Source: Kitasatospora fiedleri
Lineage (GTDB): Bacteria; Actinomycetota; Actinomycetes; Streptomycetales; Streptomycetaceae
Length of the DNA: 64,000 nucleotides
NCBI RefSeq assembly: GCF_948472415.1
Contig: NZ_OX419519.1
Location: 1,488,001 to 1,552,000 of the forward strand
Reading direction: 5' to 3'
Shown here: piece after piece, positions 10,867 to 20,230 of the stretch
How the letters are laid out: each line of letters opens with the position of its first letter
How positions within the stretch are numbered: position 1 is the first letter of the stretch
Notes under the pieces: model-generated
What the model was told of the DNA's origin: nothing
The model's input: only the letters and a program-made list of their open reading frames with translations
The model's database searches: none
Made by a program: the position numbers and the translations under genes

Positions 10867-12544
10867 GTGACGTGGGTTTCGGTGGCTGGCGTGGAGTTCC
10901 CCGACCGGGTGGACCGGGAGGTGCGGGAGCGCTGGGTGGAGCGGGGCTGGTGTCCGGGGCGGGGGCTGTATGAGCTGTTCGCGGAGCGGGTGGCGGCGGA
11001 CGGGGCGCGGGTGGCGGTGGTGGACCGGGGCGGTGAGCTGTCGTACGCGGAACTCGGTCGTCGGGTGCGGGGGTTGGCGGCGGGGCTGGCCGCGCGGGGG
11101 GTGCGGCCGGGGTCGGTGGTGGGGGTGAAGGTGCCCGCGGACCGGCGGGCCCGGTGGTGGATCTGGCGGTGGCGGCGCTGGGCGCGGTGGTGCTGCCGTG
11201 CACGCCAGGGCACGGGCGGCGGGACCTGCTGGCGGTGTGGGGGACGGCGCGGGTGGACGCGGTGGTGACGGCGCCGGAGTGGAAGGCGCTGGTGGACGGG
11301 CTGCGGCCGGACCTCCCGGACCTGCACGAGGTGGTGGTGCTGGACGAGGACCCGTGGCCGGAGCGGGACGGCTGGCGGCCGGCGGCGGTGGACCCGGAGG
11401 CCCCGGCCCGGATTCTGCTCTCCTCGGGTTCGGAGGCCGCGCCGAAGCTGGTCGCGTACTCGCACAACGCCCTGGCCGGCGGGCGCGGGCGGTACGTGGA
11501 GCGGGTGCTGGAGACGGCGGACGGCGCGCCGCCGCGGGTGCTGCTGCTGGTGAGCCCGGCGACGGCGTATGGCTCGCTGGCGGTGGTGGCGCTGGTGCGG
11601 TGCGGGGCGACGGTGCTGCTGCTGCCGGGCGGGGAGCGGTTCGATCCGGCGGGGGCGCTGGCGGCGGTGGGGCGGTGGCGGCCGACCCACCTGGCGGCGG
11701 TGCCGACCATGCTGCGCCGGATGGCGGAGCGGCCTCCCGCGCCGGGTGAGGACCTGTCCTCGTTGCAGGCGGTGGTGTCGAGTGCGGCGGCGCTCTCCCC
11801 GGCGGTGCTGGGTGCGGCGCTGCGGCGGTTCGGCTGTCCGGTGGTGAACGTGTACGGCGCCAGCGACGGTCTGAACTGCCACGCGCGCTGGGACGATCCG
11901 GACGGCGACGTGCTGCGGGTGGGGCGGCCGGACCCGCGGGTCGCGGAGTTCCGGGTGTGCGGGCCGGACGGGCGGCCGGTGCCGGCCGGGGTGCCGGGCG
12001 AGTTGCAGGCGCGCGGGCCGATGTCGCCGCTGTGCCACGTCGGGGAGCCGGAGTTGGACGCCCGGCTGCGGGTGGACGGCGGCTGGGTGCGCTCCGGCGA
12101 CCGGGGGGTGCTGGAGGCGGACGGCTCGCTGCGGGTGCTGGCCCGGATCAGGCAGACGGTGAACCGGGGCGGTGTGTCGATCTCCACCGCGGAGGTGGAA
12201 CAGCTGCTGGAGGGACACCCGGAGGTCGCGGAGGCGGTGTGCGTGCCGGTGCCGGACCCGGACCTCGGGGAGCGGATGTGCGTCTGCGCGGTGCCGCGCG
12301 GCGCGGGGCTGGAGCTCGCCGAACTGACGCTGTTCCTGGCCGAGTTGTGCGGCCTGGAGCGGTACAAGCTGCCGGAGCGGCTGGTGGTGCTGGAGCGGCT
12401 GCCGGTGGGCGCGTCCGGGAAGCCGGACCGGCGGGTGATCACGGAGCTGGCCGCGGCGGCCGTACGCGACGCCGGGGCCGCGGCGGACGGTGCCGCGGAA
12501 GACGGTGCCGCGGGGGGCGGGCCGTGGGGGTGGCGGCGGGCTGA
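10867..12544 (+). CDS. DhbE/EntE-like aryl-AMP ligase (frame breaks)
   Basis: Second adenylating enzyme of the cluster, about 559 residues, resembling 2,3-dihydroxybenzoate-AMP ligases. The N-terminus reads WVERGWCPGRGLYELFAERV. The P-loop equivalent is LLSSGSEAAPKLVAYSH, where the usual TSGTTG has become SSGSEA. Later motifs are NVYGASDGLN, VRSGDRGVLEADGSL and the catalytic lysine in VGASGKPDRR. GTG 10867 is chosen because GGGAG lies eight bases upstream. One base is lost near 11143 (ADRRARWW should read ADRRGPVVDLAVAA). At the 3' end the open frame runs on antisense through the next gene, so a second lost base near 12520 with stop TGA 12542 is likely. No carrier domain was found nearby. Confidence 0.75.
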
Positions 12545-12623
12545 GGAAGGCGTCGGTCGGTGGGCGCCGCCGCACGGTCGGGGCGGCGGCGTCCACCGGG
12601 GTGCGGGGGGACGGTGGCGCCGG

Positions 12624-13856
12624 TCAGGCCGGGAAGGTGAGGACGGCGGTGGTGATCCGTTCGACCTGGGCGTCCGTCAGGTGCGGGTAGACCGGGAGGG
12701 ACAGGCACTGCCGGGCGGCGCGTTCGGCGTTCGGCCAGTGGCCGTCGGCGGGGGCGGCGTGGGCGAAGGCGGGCTGGTGGGGCAGCGGCTGCGGGTAGTA
12801 GACGTGGCTGTCGACGCCGTGCGCGGCCAGGTGCCGCCGGAGGTCGTCGCGGCGTTCGGCGAGCAGCGTGTAGACGTAGTAGCAGCGGCCGTCGGTGCCG
12901 GGCGGGGGCGGAAGGACGCCACGGGCGGCGAGCGGGGTGAAGTGCGCGGTGTAGTGGGCGGCGATCTCGGCGCGGCGGGCCAGCCGGGCGGCCAGGCCGG
13001 GGTGGCGGCGCAGTTGGAAGGCGGCGAGGACCTCGTCGAAGCGGCTGTTCAGGCCGATCAGGTGGTGCCGGAAGCGGTGCACCCCGTCCTGGCCGTGGTT
13101 GCGCAGCATCCGTACGGTGCAGGCGAGTTCGCGGTCCCCGGTGACCACGACGCCGCCTTCGCCGGGGCCGCCGAAGGACTTCACCTGGACGAAGGAGAAG
13201 ACGCCCGCGTCACCCCAGGTGCCGGCCGGGCGGCCGTCCAGGACGGCGCCCTGGGCGACCGCGGAGTCCTCGATCAGGCGCAGGCCGTAGCGGGTGGCCA
13301 GGGCGCGCAGGCGCGGCATGTCGGCCATCACGGAGAACAGGTGGGCGGGCATCAGCGCCCTGGTGCGCGGGGTGATCAGCGCCTCGGCCGCGTCCGGGTC
13401 CATGACCAGGGCGTGCGGGTCGACGTCGGCGAACGCCGGGGTGGCGCCGACGCCGAGGACGGTGTTGGCGAGCGGGGCGCAGCCGAAGGCGGGGACGACC
13501 ACCTCGTCGCCGGGGCCGATGCCCAGGGCGCGCAGGATCAGGGTGAGTGCGGTGGTGCCGCTGCCGCAGGCGATGACGTCCTCGGTACCGAGGTCGGTGC
13601 GGAGCAGGTCCTCGAAGCGGGCGGTGCGCTCGCCGAGGATGAAGCGCTGGGCCGGGTCGGTGGCGACCTCGTGGACGGTGTCGAGCAGCAGTCGGCGGTC
13701 GTCCTCGAACAGGTCGGGCGGGAAGAACGGGATGGTGGCGGCGGCCTCGGCGGTGCCGGCCCGGGTGGTGCCGGTGGCGGTGGTGCCGGTGGTCCCGGTG
13801 CCGGTGGTTCCGGTGCCGGTGGTTCCGGTGCCGGTGGCGGCGGTGCTGGTGGTCAT
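12624..13856 (-). CDS. DegT/DnrJ/EryC1 aminotransferase 1
   Basis: 410-residue PLP-dependent aminotransferase of the sugar/cyclitol type (fold type I). The PLP lysine is in FSFVQVKSFGGPGEGG. Substrate-loop motifs are ACGSGTTALTLILRALG and GDEVVVPAFGCAP, and the PLP-ring aspartate is in LIEDSAVAQG. Family members transaminate nucleotide-linked keto-sugars, inososes or related keto-cyclitols with glutamate or glutamine. Residues 1-35 are a Thr/Gly repeat encoded by 15 bp units and are unlikely to be part of the fold; the real N-terminus may be nearer IPFFPPDLFE. Seven bases separate it from aminotransferase 2, so the two form a minus-strand operon facing away from the 15.27 kb operon. Confidence 0.85.
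   Translation of the reverse strand: MTTSTAATGTGTTGTGTTGTGTTGTTATGTTRAGTAEAAATIPFFPPDLFEDDRRLLLDTVHEVATDPAQRFILGERTARFEDLLRTDLGTEDVIACGSGTTALTLILRALGIGPGDEVVVPAFGCAPLANTVLGVGATPAFADVDPHALVMDPDAAEALITPRTRALMPAHLFSVMADMPRLRALATRYGLRLIEDSAVAQGAVLDGRPAGTWGDAGVFSFVQVKSFGGPGEGGVVVTGDRELACTVRMLRNHGQDGVHRFRHHLIGLNSRFDEVLAAFQLRRHPGLAARLARRAEIAAHYTAHFTPLAARGVLPPPPGTDGRCYYVYTLLAERRDDLRRHLAAHGVDSHVYYPQPLPHQPAFAHAAPADGHWPNAERAARQCLSLPVYPHLTDAQVERITTAVLTFPA
13775..13850. repeat. 15 bp tandem repeat at the 5' end of aminotransferase 1
   Basis: Units of GGTTCCGGTGCCGGT and close variants recur several times within the first codons of aminotransferase 1 and encode TGTTG. All steps are multiples of three, so the frame is kept. 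Confidence 0.8.
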
Positions 13857-13863
13857 CGGCGGG

Positions 13864-15032
13864 TCAGCGCTGCTTTCCGTGCTGGAAGTCGCGGACCAGG
13901 TCGCTGACCAGGTCCAGTTCGTGGTCGGCGAGGTCGGGGTAGAGCGGCAGCGCGAGGGCGCGGTCGCAGGCGGCTTCGGCGTGCGGGAACTCGCCCGGGC
14001 GGTGGCCGAGTTCGGCGAAGCAGGGCTGGAGGTGCAGCGGCGTCGGGTAGTAGGTCTCGGTCTGGACGCCGTGCCGGGCGAGGTGGGCGGCGAGTCCGTC
14101 GCGGTGGTCGGACTCGATCAGGTAGACGTACCAGACCGGGTCGGTGGCGGCGTCCCGGGCCAGGACGGTGGGCAGGGTGAGGCCGGGGGTGCCGGTCAGG
14201 CGTTCGGTGTAGCCGGCGGCGAGGGCGGCGCGGCGGGCGATGTCCTGGTCGGCGCGGCCGAGTTTGGCGAGCAGGACGGCGGCCTGGATGTCGTCCATCT
14301 TGCTGTTGGTGCCGAGCAGTTCGGTGGGGCGGTTGATGGTGCGGAAGTCGTCCAGGGTGCGGCCGGTACGGCCGTGGTGGCGCATCGCGGAGACGGCTTC
14401 GGCGAGGGCGGGGTCGTCGGTGAGGACGGCACCGGCGTCGCCGATCGCGCCGAGCGTCTTGGTGGGGAAGAAGGAGAGCACGCCGCCCGCGCCGTGCAGT
14501 CCGGCGTGCACGCCGTCCCAGCGCATGCCGAACGCCTCGGCGCTGTCCTCGACGACGGTCAGGCCGTGCCGGTCGGCGAGGTCCAGCAGGGCGCGCAGGT
14601 CGGCGAGTTGGTGGAACAGGTGGACCGGCATGACCATCCGGGTGCGGTCGGTGCGGACGGCCTCGACGCTCGCCGGGTCGAGGCAGTAGCCGAGCGGGTC
14701 GATGTCGGCGAAGACCGGGCGGCCGCCGGCCAGCACCACCGAGCTCGCCGAGGCGACGAAGCTGTAGGCGGGGACGATCACCTCGTCGCCGGGGCGCAGT
14801 CCGGCCGCGCGCAGCAGCAGGACAGGGCGTCGGTGCCGCTGTTGACGCCGACCACGTGCCGGGCGCCGGTCCAGGCGGCGAGGGCGGCCTCGAACTCCTC
14901 GACCTTCGGGCCGTGCGAGTACTTGCCGCGGTCCATCAGGTCGTCGAGGTGGCGCCGGGTGGTGGGCCAGAGGGATTCGAAGGTCTCGACCTGGGTGAAG
15001 AAGGAGACACCCGGGGAAGTAGTGGCACCCAT
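13864..15032 (-). CDS. DegT/DnrJ/EryC1 aminotransferase 2 (one frame break)
   Basis: About 389 residues, same PLP family as its neighbour but clearly different in sequence. The PLP lysine is in SFFPTKTLGAIGDAG, the aspartate motif in VVEDSAEAFGMRW. The N-terminus MGATTSPGVSFFTQVETFE is followed by LDDLMDRGKYSHGPKVEEFE, typical of the family. The start is ATG 15032 with GAGAG five bases upstream. The frame breaks near 14820: GTDALSCCCARPD should read GTDAL-LLLRAAGLRPGDEV, one base lost. This is the promoter-proximal gene of a two-gene minus-strand operon; two paralogous aminotransferases suggest two transaminations or two different keto substrates. Confidence 0.82.
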
Positions 15033-15079
15033 GAAGCTCTCATCGGATGGTGTGGATCGAGCGGACGGAAAGGTCCGTG

Positions 15080-15105
15080 CCCGAATCTGCCGGGCACCCG
15101 AATCT
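15080..15105. promoter_or_regulatory. Direct repeat CCCGAATCT in the divergent control region
   Basis: CCCGAATCT occurs at 15080-15088 and again at 15097-15105, a 17 bp period. The 234 bp gap at 15033-15266 between aminotransferase 2 and the Gfo/Idh operon is AT-richer than its surroundings, includes TTGACG at 15179-15184, and must hold both promoters. The repeat could bind a regulator; no regulator gene is visible in the cluster. Confidence 0.45.
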
Positions 15106-15266
15106 ATGCCGACCGGGCCCCGTCCACCCGGCGTGGAAGGCCGGTTCACTCCTTCGAATGGCCTTTCCGGTAAGCGATTTGACGACGGAACGGATCGTCG
15201 CCGAAGTGCTGGTTGAATACCGGGCGAAGAAGCACCGAAGCGACCCGGAAGGAATGACGCCCCGCC

Positions 15267-16382
15267 ATGCCGAACGGACTCGGGACCTTACTCGTCGGAA
15301 TGGGACGGGCCGGACACGGACTCCACCTCCCGGTGCTGCGCCGCCTGCGCGCCGAACCCGGCACCGCCCGGCTGTTCGCGGCCGGTCCGGTCCTGGCCGT
15401 CGACCCGTACCGGCGCCCCGGGGCCGCCGCCGACCTGCGGCCGACCACCCTCACCGAGGCGGCCCGGCTGCTCGACCCGGACCGCACCGTCGTCCACCTG
15501 TGCACCCCGCCCACCGAGCGGGCCGCCGCGCTGGACACCCTCGGCCGGCTCGGCTACCGCCGGGTGCTGCTGGAGAAGCCGGTGGCCGCCGACAGCCGCG
15601 GTCTGGACGAGTTGCTCGCGCTGCGCGACCGGTACGGGCTGGACCTGGTGGTGGTCGCCCAGTGGCTGGGCAGCCGCCTCACCGGTCGGCTGCGCGCGCT
15701 GCTCGCCCAGGACGCGTACGGGCCGCTGCGCACCATCCACGTCGTCCAGCGCAAGCCGCGGTTCTCCCGCTCGCTGGCCGGGGACGGGCACCCCACCGCG
15801 TTCGACGTCGAACTGCCGCACTCGCTCGGCCTCTGCCTCGCACTCGCCGGGCCCGGCGAGGTGACCGGCGCGGGCGGCAGCGACATGGTGGTCGACGGCC
15901 GGGTGCTGCCCCGACTCGGCACCGCCTGGCTCAACCTCCAGCACCACGGCGGGGCGTGGACCCGAATCCGCTCCGACCTCACCTCGCCGGTGCGCGAGCG
16001 CCGGGTCACCCTGGAACTCGCCCGCTCCACCCTGATCGGCCACTTTCCCGGCAGCGAGGCCGACGCGTACGCCCGGCTGACCGTCATCGACCACGAGGGC
16101 GAGCGCACCGAGCTGCTGCACGACGACGCGCTGGGCGACTTCCTGGCCCAGACGTACGCCTACTACGCGGCCGACCTCGGCGGGACGGCGGCGGGCCCGG
16201 GGCGGCGGCGGGCCCACCCCGACCTGGCGGTCAACACCGAGGTGGTGCGGCTGCTCGACCGCGCCAAGGCGATCGCGGCGGGCGGCGGCGGGTCCGGTGG
16301 GGGCGGTGGGGGCGGGTCCCGGGGCGGCGAGGGCGGCGGTAGGGCCCGGAGCGGCGGGGGCCGGGCGGTGGCGGTCCGGTGA
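15267..16382 (+). CDS. Gfo/Idh/MocA oxidoreductase 1, with a TTA codon
   Basis: 371-residue NAD(P)-dependent sugar- or cyclitol-type dehydrogenase. The Rossmann motif is LLVGMGRAGHG at residues 8-18, and the family signature EKP occurs as LLEKPVAAD. Codon 8 (15288-15290) is TTA, the rare leucine codon that makes translation depend on bldA tRNA in Streptomyces. The start is ATG 15267; GGAAGGA lies about 14 bases upstream. The last 35 residues are a Gly/Arg-rich tail encoded by G-rich repeats (16281-16375). First gene of a six-gene operon whose start and stop codons mostly overlap. The substrate is unknown; inositol, inosose or nucleotide-sugar oxidation are the usual options. Confidence 0.83.
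   Translation: MPNGLGTLLVGMGRAGHGLHLPVLRRLRAEPGTARLFAAGPVLAVDPYRRPGAAADLRPTTLTEAARLLDPDRTVVHLCTPPTERAAALDTLGRLGYRRVLLEKPVAADSRGLDELLALRDRYGLDLVVVAQWLGSRLTGRLRALLAQDAYGPLRTIHVVQRKPRFSRSLAGDGHPTAFDVELPHSLGLCLALAGPGEVTGAGGSDMVVDGRVLPRLGTAWLNLQHHGGAWTRIRSDLTSPVRERRVTLELARSTLIGHFPGSEADAYARLTVIDHEGERTELLHDDALGDFLAQTYAYYAADLGGTAAGPGRRRAHPDLAVNTEVVRLLDRAKAIAAGGGGSGGGGGGGSRGGEGGGRARSGGGRAVAVR
15288..15290 (+). promoter_or_regulatory. TTA codon, probable bldA-dependent translation switch
   Basis: In-frame TTA is codon 8 of the first gene in the operon. TTA is extremely rare in this GC-rich sequence, and a position so early in the leading gene would let bldA tRNA supply gate the operon. The effect is known for Streptomyces in general; here it is inferred. 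Confidence 0.75.
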
Positions 16383-17580
16383 GCGCCTTCCGCAAGGGCG
16401 GCCGGACCGGGCGGCGACGGACGGCGCGGTGGCGGCGGGCGAACCGGACGCCGGTGGCCCGGCGGGCGGTGGATCGGACGCCGGTGGCCCTGCGGGCGGC
16501 CGTCCGGTTCGGCGGCATCGGCGACGAGGCCGCGCCCGACCTGGCCGGGCAGCTCGACGCCCTGGAACAACTCGGCTGGAGCGAGCTGGAGTTGCGCACG
16601 GTGGACGGAATCTGGATCGCCGACCTGCCGATCGGGCAGGTCACCGCCCTCGCCCGCACCCTGCGGCGGCGGGGCATCCGGGTCTGCGGCCTCGCCTCCC
16701 GGATCGGCAACTGGGCCTCCGACGTCACCGCCGACCACGGGCCCGAGGAACGGGAGCTCGGCGCCCTCGCCGAGCGCGCCGCCCTGCTCGGCACCGACCG
16801 GGTCCGGGTGATGTCCTACCCAACGGCACCGGCCTGCCGGAGGCCGAGTGGCGTCGGCGGGTGCTGGAGCGGATGCGCCGCATCGCGGTCGGCGCGGGCC
16901 GCGGCGGCCTGGTCGCGCTGCACGAGAACTGCGCGGGCTGGGGCGGGGCCTCGGCCGAGAACGCGCTCGACCTGCTCGCCTCGGTCGACAGCCCCGGGCT
17001 GCGGCTGCTGCACGACACCGGCAACGGCGCGGCGTACGGCTACGACGGGTTCGAGCTGCTCCGCCGGACCGTCGGGCACGTCGACCACGTGCACCTCAAG
17101 GACGCCGTCGGCCGCGGCGAGGACACCCGGTACGTGCTGCCCGGCGCGGGGGACGCCCGACTCGCCGAGTCACTGCGGCTGTTGACCGCGCGCGGCTGGC
17201 GCGGGGTGTGGTCACTGGAGCCGCACCTGGCCACCCGGCCGCACCAGGGCCTGGCGGCGGACGGCGGCACCGACAGCGGATTCGTCGCCGCCGGACGGGC
17301 GTTGACCGCCCTGATCGAACGCGAGGTGCTGCCGCACTCCCCTGGCTGGCGGCTCGTCCCGGGCGGCCTGGTCCGGGACGCGCCGGTGCCCCGCGCCACG
17401 GACGGGCGGTTCACGGACGAATGGGTCGCGGACGGGCGGCACGCGGACGGGCGGGAGCCGGACGGGCGGAAGCTGGACGGACGGGAGCCGGACGGGCGGA
17501 AGCCGGACGGACGGGAGCCGGACGAGCGGGTCGCGGGTGTGTCGACGGCCCGGGAAGGCGCGGTGCCCGATGCCCGTTGA
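16379..17580 (+). CDS. TIM-barrel sugar isomerase/epimerase-like protein (one frame break)
   Basis: Xylose-isomerase-like TIM barrel (AP-endonuclease-2 superfamily, IolE/IolH-like), about 400 residues. The core starts at VRFGGIGDEAAPDLAGQLDA. Metal-binding blocks include LVALHENCAGWGG (Glu ligand), LLHDTGNGAAYG, VDHVHLKDA (His ligand) and GVWSLEPHL (Glu ligand). One base is lost near 16817 (MSYPTAPACRR should read MSYPNGTGLPEAEW). The first 40 residues and last 60 are repeat-derived: CGGACGCCGGTGGCCC occurs twice near 16446 and 16476, and a DGREP repeat fills the C-terminus. GTG 16379 overlaps the Gfo/Idh stop. Such enzymes isomerise or dehydrate keto-cyclitols and sugars, which suits its neighbours. 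Confidence 0.78.
17430..17525 (+). repeat. 15/30 bp tandem repeat encoding DGREPDGRK
   Basis: GACGGGCGGGAGCCG and variants are repeated about six times inside the C-terminus of the TIM-barrel gene, all in frame. The encoded charged stretch lies outside the barrel. Confidence 0.85.
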
Positions 17581-18918
17581 GCCGTTGCCGTCCGGGGCGG
17601 GGGTGGTGGAGCGCGCCCCGGCGGCCGACCAGGTCGGAGCGGAACTCTCCTCGGACGAACGGGAGTTGCTGCTGGAGCTGCTGCGGCTGCCCACCGCCGG
17701 GCCGCTGGAGACCGGCCCGGGCGCGCCGCTGCCGCTGCTGCCCGAGGCGCTGGGGGTGTACGCGCGGGCGGCGGCGGGCCTCGGGCTGGTGGAGCTGTAC
17801 CGCGGTGCGCCCGGCCCGGACCAACTCGACCGCCCCGGCGTGCCGTTGACGGTCGAGCGGGCGGTCGCCGAGGTGCCCGGGTTCCTGGCCTGCCAGCCGA
17901 GCCTGGTGCTGCGCCTCGGGCCGGAGCTGCCCCGGGCGGCGACGGTGATGTTCAACGTGCACCTGGACACGGTGGCCGGGGCGGAGCCGGTGGGGTTCGA
18001 CGGGCGGCGGTTCACCGGGCGGGGCGCGATCGACGCCAAGGGCCCGGCGGTGGCGCTGCTGGCCGGCCTCCGGGCGGCGGTGGCGGCGGAGCCCCGGGTC
18101 GGGCGCGAGGTCGGGGTGCTGGTGCAGGCGGTGTCCGGCGAGGAGGGTGGCGCGATGGGCGTGTTCGGCACCCGTCCGCTGGTCGGGGCCGGGTACGTGG
18201 GCGCGCTGAACGTGTTCTGCGAGCCGACCGGCCTGCGCTACCTGCCGCGCGCCACCGCCGCCGCCACCGCCCGGCTGCGGGTGCGCGGCGAGGACGCGAT
18301 CGACGACTGCCCGGGCGCGGGCCACAACGCAACGGTGCTGCTCGGCTTCCTCGCCCAGCACCTGGCACGGGAGTTGGGCCGCCTGGCCGGCCCGCGCGAC
18401 CCGGTGTGCGTGGCGGGCCTGGGCACCGGCCCGCTGCACAACCGGGTCTACGGGAGCGGCGAACTGCTGCTCAACCTCCCCTACCGGGACGCGGACTCGG
18501 GCCGCCGGATGGAGGCCGCGGTCGAGGCGGCGGTCCGCTCCGGGCTGGACGCGTTCCGCCACGGGTTCGCCGGACTGCCGGAGTTCGCCCGGACGGCCGC
18601 CGACTGCGCCCGGATCACCCGGCTGGACTGGCCCAAGCGCGGCCTGCCGGTCCTGGACGGCCGGCACCCGGGGTTCGAGGACCTGCTGACCCGGCGGGCC
18701 GGCATCCCCGGGTGCCGGACGGGGAACCGGCCTTCACCTGCGACGCGATCTGGGCCGCCGACCTGCCGGACGACTCGTTCACCGTGGTGCTCGGCCCCGG
18801 CGACCTCGGCGCCAACCGGGCGCACGCGGCGGGCGAGTTCGCCGAGGCGGCGCAGCTCGACGCCTTCGCCTCGGCGGTGGCCCGGCTGCTGGTGGCCTTC
18901 GCCCGCCACCGCCCCTGA
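17570..18918 (+). CDS. M20-family metallo-amidohydrolase (one frame break)
   Basis: Zinc hydrolase of the ArgE/DapE/M20 family, about 449 residues. Metal ligands are in VMFNVHLDTVAG (His, then the supporting Asp), GAIDAKGP (bridging Asp) and VSGEEGGAMG (catalytic Glu-Glu pair). The lid-domain region reads DCPGAGHNATVLLGF. These enzymes remove acyl groups from amino compounds or cleave dipeptides. The break is near 18710: RAGIPGCRTG should read RAGIPGVPDGEPAFTCDAIW, one G lost. ATG 17570 lies 11 bases inside the previous gene. In the context of two aminotransferases, deacylation of an N-acyl intermediate is a plausible role. Confidence 0.8.
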
Positions 18919-18960
18919 GCCGTCCGCCCGCTCCGGCGCCCACCCGCATTCCTGCTGGTA

Positions 18961-19040
18961 GCCCCGCTCGAAGTCCTGACCGAAGTTCCGTTCGACGTCC
19001 TGCTCGACGTCCTGCTCGAAGCCCTGCTCGAAGCCCTGTC
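18961..19040. repeat. 15 bp tandem repeat in the M20-Ldh intergenic gap
   Basis: Imperfect units of the type GTCCTGCTCGACGTC and GCCCTGCTCGAAGCC repeat about five times and end just before the GGAGG that serves the Ldh-type gene. The rest of the 137 bp gap shows no gene. Confidence 0.75.
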
Positions 19041-19055
19041 TGGAGGCTGTTCCCC

Positions 19056-20230
19056 GTGACCACCGTGGCGTCCGCGCCCCGTGCCGCCGGTACCGTCCGC
19101 GTCCCGTACGCCGATCTGATCCGTTTCACCACCGAGGTGTTCACCGCGCACCGGCTGCCGCCCGAGCGGGCCCGGGCGGCGGCGGAGGCGCTGTGCTACG
19201 GCGACGCCGCCGGGATGGACTCGCACGGGCTGGCCAATCTGGGGCGGCTCTACCTGCCGCTGCTGGCGGAGGGCCGGGCCGATCCGCTGGCGGAGCCGGA
19301 GGTGGTGGCGGACCGGGGGGCGGCGGTGCTGGTGGACGCGGCGGGGGCGCTCGGGCTGTGGCAGGCCGGGGCGGCGATGGAGCTGGCGGCGGAGCGGGCC
19401 GAGCGGCACGGGATCGGGCTGGTGTCGGTGCGCCGGGCCACCCACTTCGGCTGTGCGGGCCACCACGCGGCGCGGGTCACCGGGCGCGGGATGATCGGGC
19501 TGCTGGCGTCGAACTGCGGTCGGCAGCGGATCGCCCGGCCGCCGGGCGGTGCGGTGGCGCTGCTGGGCACGAACCCGTGGAGCGTGGCCGCGCCGGCGGG
19601 TGAACTGCCGCCGTACGTCCTGGACATGAGCACCACGGCGGTGCCGACCGGCCGGGTCCGGGCGGCGGAGCGGGCGGGTCGGCCGATCCCGGAGGGGTGG
19701 CTGGCGGGGCCGGACGGGCGGCCGGTGACCGATCCGGGCGCGTTCGACCGGGGCGAGGCGCACCTGCTGTGGCTGGGGTCGGGTGCGGGCGGCGAGTTCA
19801 AGGGCTTCGGGCTGGGGCTGATGGTGGAGGTGCTGGCGGCGCTGCTGCCGGGGCGGGGCTGGGCCCGGAGCCGGCCGCGCTGGACGGGGACGGGCGGCCG
19901 TCCGGGCGGGACGACGACATCGGCGTCTTCGCGCTGGCGATCGCCCCGGCGACGCTCCGGGACGCCGGGCAGGTGGCCCTGGACGCCCGGACCCTGTTCG
20001 GGACGGTGCTGGACTGCCCTCCGGCGGAGGGGAGTTGCGGCCCGGTGGTGTACCCGGGCTGGCACGAGGCCCGGCGCACCGCCGAGTCGCACCGCGACGG
20101 GGTGCCGCTGGCCGCGCCGCTGCTGGCCGAACTCGCGTCCATCGCGGCGGAGTTCGGTGTTCGGCCGGTGGCCGGAACAGCGGCCGGAACGGCGGCGGGA
20201 ACGGTCGCGGGGACGGAGGGCGGGCGGTGA
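19056..20230 (+). CDS. Malate/L-lactate dehydrogenase-type (Ldh family) oxidoreductase (one frame break)
   Basis: NAD(P)H-dependent 2-keto acid or imine reductase of the YlbC/ComC/DpkA superfamily, about 391 residues. Signature blocks: GDAAGMDSHGLANLGRLY, RRATHFGCAGHHA, LGTNPWSVAAP and LDMSTTAVPTGRV. The start is GTG 19056 with TGGAGG nine bases upstream. The frame breaks near 19855: LLPGRGWARS should read LLPGAGLGPEPAALDGDG. The C-terminus ends in an AGTAAGTAAGT repeat. Known members reduce 2-keto acids, 2,3-diketogulonate, ureidoglycolate or cyclic imines. The gene stands between the M20 hydrolase and a second Gfo/Idh enzyme in one operon. Confidence 0.8.

Noticed and set aside
6384..12596. 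Very long minus-strand open frame (about 2070 codons) antisense to the cluster
   Set aside because: Pro/Arg/His-rich translation with no motif; a by-product of high GC. The plus strand carries recognisable enzymes throughout.
12545..13907. Continuation of the second ligase's open frame through the aminotransferase gene
   Set aside because: Translation after the ligase C-terminus has no family resemblance, while the minus strand encodes a clear DegT enzyme with its PLP lysine.
12624..15032. AHBA-synthase-type (mC7N) pathway
   Set aside because: DegT proteins alone could suggest it, but no aminoDHQ synthase, aminoDAHP synthase or kinase/phosphatase partners are present.
15158..15266. Possible small protein MAFPVSDLTTERIVAEVLVE before Gfo/Idh 1
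   Set aside because: Runs into the dehydrogenase in a wrong frame without a stop, has no ribosome site, and lies in an AT-rich promoter gap.
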